A stretch of 64,000 nucleotides of DNA from Aneurinibacillus terranovensis DSM 18919 (GTDB taxonomy: Bacteria; Bacillota; Bacilli; Aneurinibacillales; Aneurinibacillaceae). The DNA is taken from positions 1-64,000 of the forward strand of contig NZ_AUMJ01000015.1 of NCBI RefSeq assembly GCF_000430625.1, in the 5' to 3' direction. The translations under genes were made by a program, and so were the position numbers. Below are positions 63,893 to 64,000 of this stretch, in pieces (within the stretch, counting starts at the first letter, position 1; each line of letters opens with the position of its first letter). The notes under the pieces are model-generated. The model searched no databases, had not been told where the DNA came from, and saw only the letters and a program-made list of their open reading frames with translations.

Positions 63893-64000
63893 ATGCCAAC
63901 TTTCGCATATGAAGCAAGGGAAAGCGGCGGAAAGAAGAAGAGAGGCAGCATTGAAGCCAACACGAAAGCTGCTGCCCTCTCGGAACTAAAAAAACAGGGT
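63893..64000 (+). CDS. pilC: PilC/GspF pilus platform protein, start only
   Basis: ATG 63893 follows the pilT stop directly. The 36 visible residues (PTFAYEARESGGKKKRGSI then an Ala-rich helix) match the N terminus of PilC/GspF inner-membrane platform proteins. It runs off the window, so pilB-pilT-pilC is one operon as in other type IV pilus clusters. Confidence 0.85.
   Translation, partial: MPTFAYEARESGGKKKRGSIEANTKAAALSELKKQG

Overview
The window reads as a chromosomal segment of an aerobic, endospore-forming Firmicute of the Brevibacillus/Aneurinibacillus type. This is an inference from gene content and order (sigB module, gerM, spoVID and ysxE spore genes, hemAXCDBL, a T-box ahead of valS, cbb3 oxidase, type IV pilus genes beside murC). 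No rRNA, tRNA or CRISPR array was seen.

Layout. (1) 1-4430 is an accessory block: a 5'-truncated AbiEii-type nucleotidyltransferase, a small unknown ORF, a large serine recombinase, and a fusion of a pRiA4b ORF-3-like domain with a DUF6155-like domain. It ends on the 3' stump of a LuxR/NarL-type response regulator, which looks like an integration scar. (2) 4535-8664, minus strand, is the general stress module rsbS-rsbT-rsbU-rsbV-rsbW-sigB-rsbX, with a good sigma-B promoter before rsbV and no rsbR next to rsbS. (3) 9310-14389 holds racE, gerM, rph, rdgB, a YsnB-type phosphoesterase and a YsoA-type TPR protein. (4) 14428-22917 is the protein quality-control block tig-clpP-clpX-lonB-lonA-engB, with a sigma-F promoter before lonB. 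(5) 23273-29905 carries an EamA transporter (minus), an oddly arranged methyl-accepting protein, ppx and ppk. (6) 29994-36470 is the hemAXCDBL operon for uroporphyrinogen precursors. (7) 36567-40219 holds spore coat morphogenesis genes: spoVID and two CotS/YsxE-type pseudokinases. (8) 40534-43160 is ccoNOP. (9) 43365-45426 holds a tiny membrane ORF and an FtsX/MacB-type ABC transporter. (10) 45442-51188 is valS with a T-box leader, folC and murC. (11) 51492-64000 is a surface/type IV pilus region: a secreted vWA/BIG2 protein, three minor-pilin-like genes on the minus strand, an acidic membrane protein, a VanW protein, pilB with an MshEN c-di-GMP-type domain, pilT, and the start of pilC.

Intergenic DNA holds two dispersed repeat families. 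The first has a 57-bp core in three ungapped copies (14507, 24266, 43244), each with hairpin structure. The copy in the tig leader runs on into sequence resembling the 3' end (omega RNA/tnpB tail) of an IS200/IS605 element. The second has two copies, near 9044 and 23089.

Best candidates for something new are the recombinase island and its att scar, the tnpB-less omega-RNA-like relic in the tig leader, the putative pilus-associated vWA protein opposite the minor pilin genes, and the N-terminal-sensor chemoreceptor upstream of ppx-ppk. Nothing here amounts to a fully new system that can be proven from sequence reading alone.
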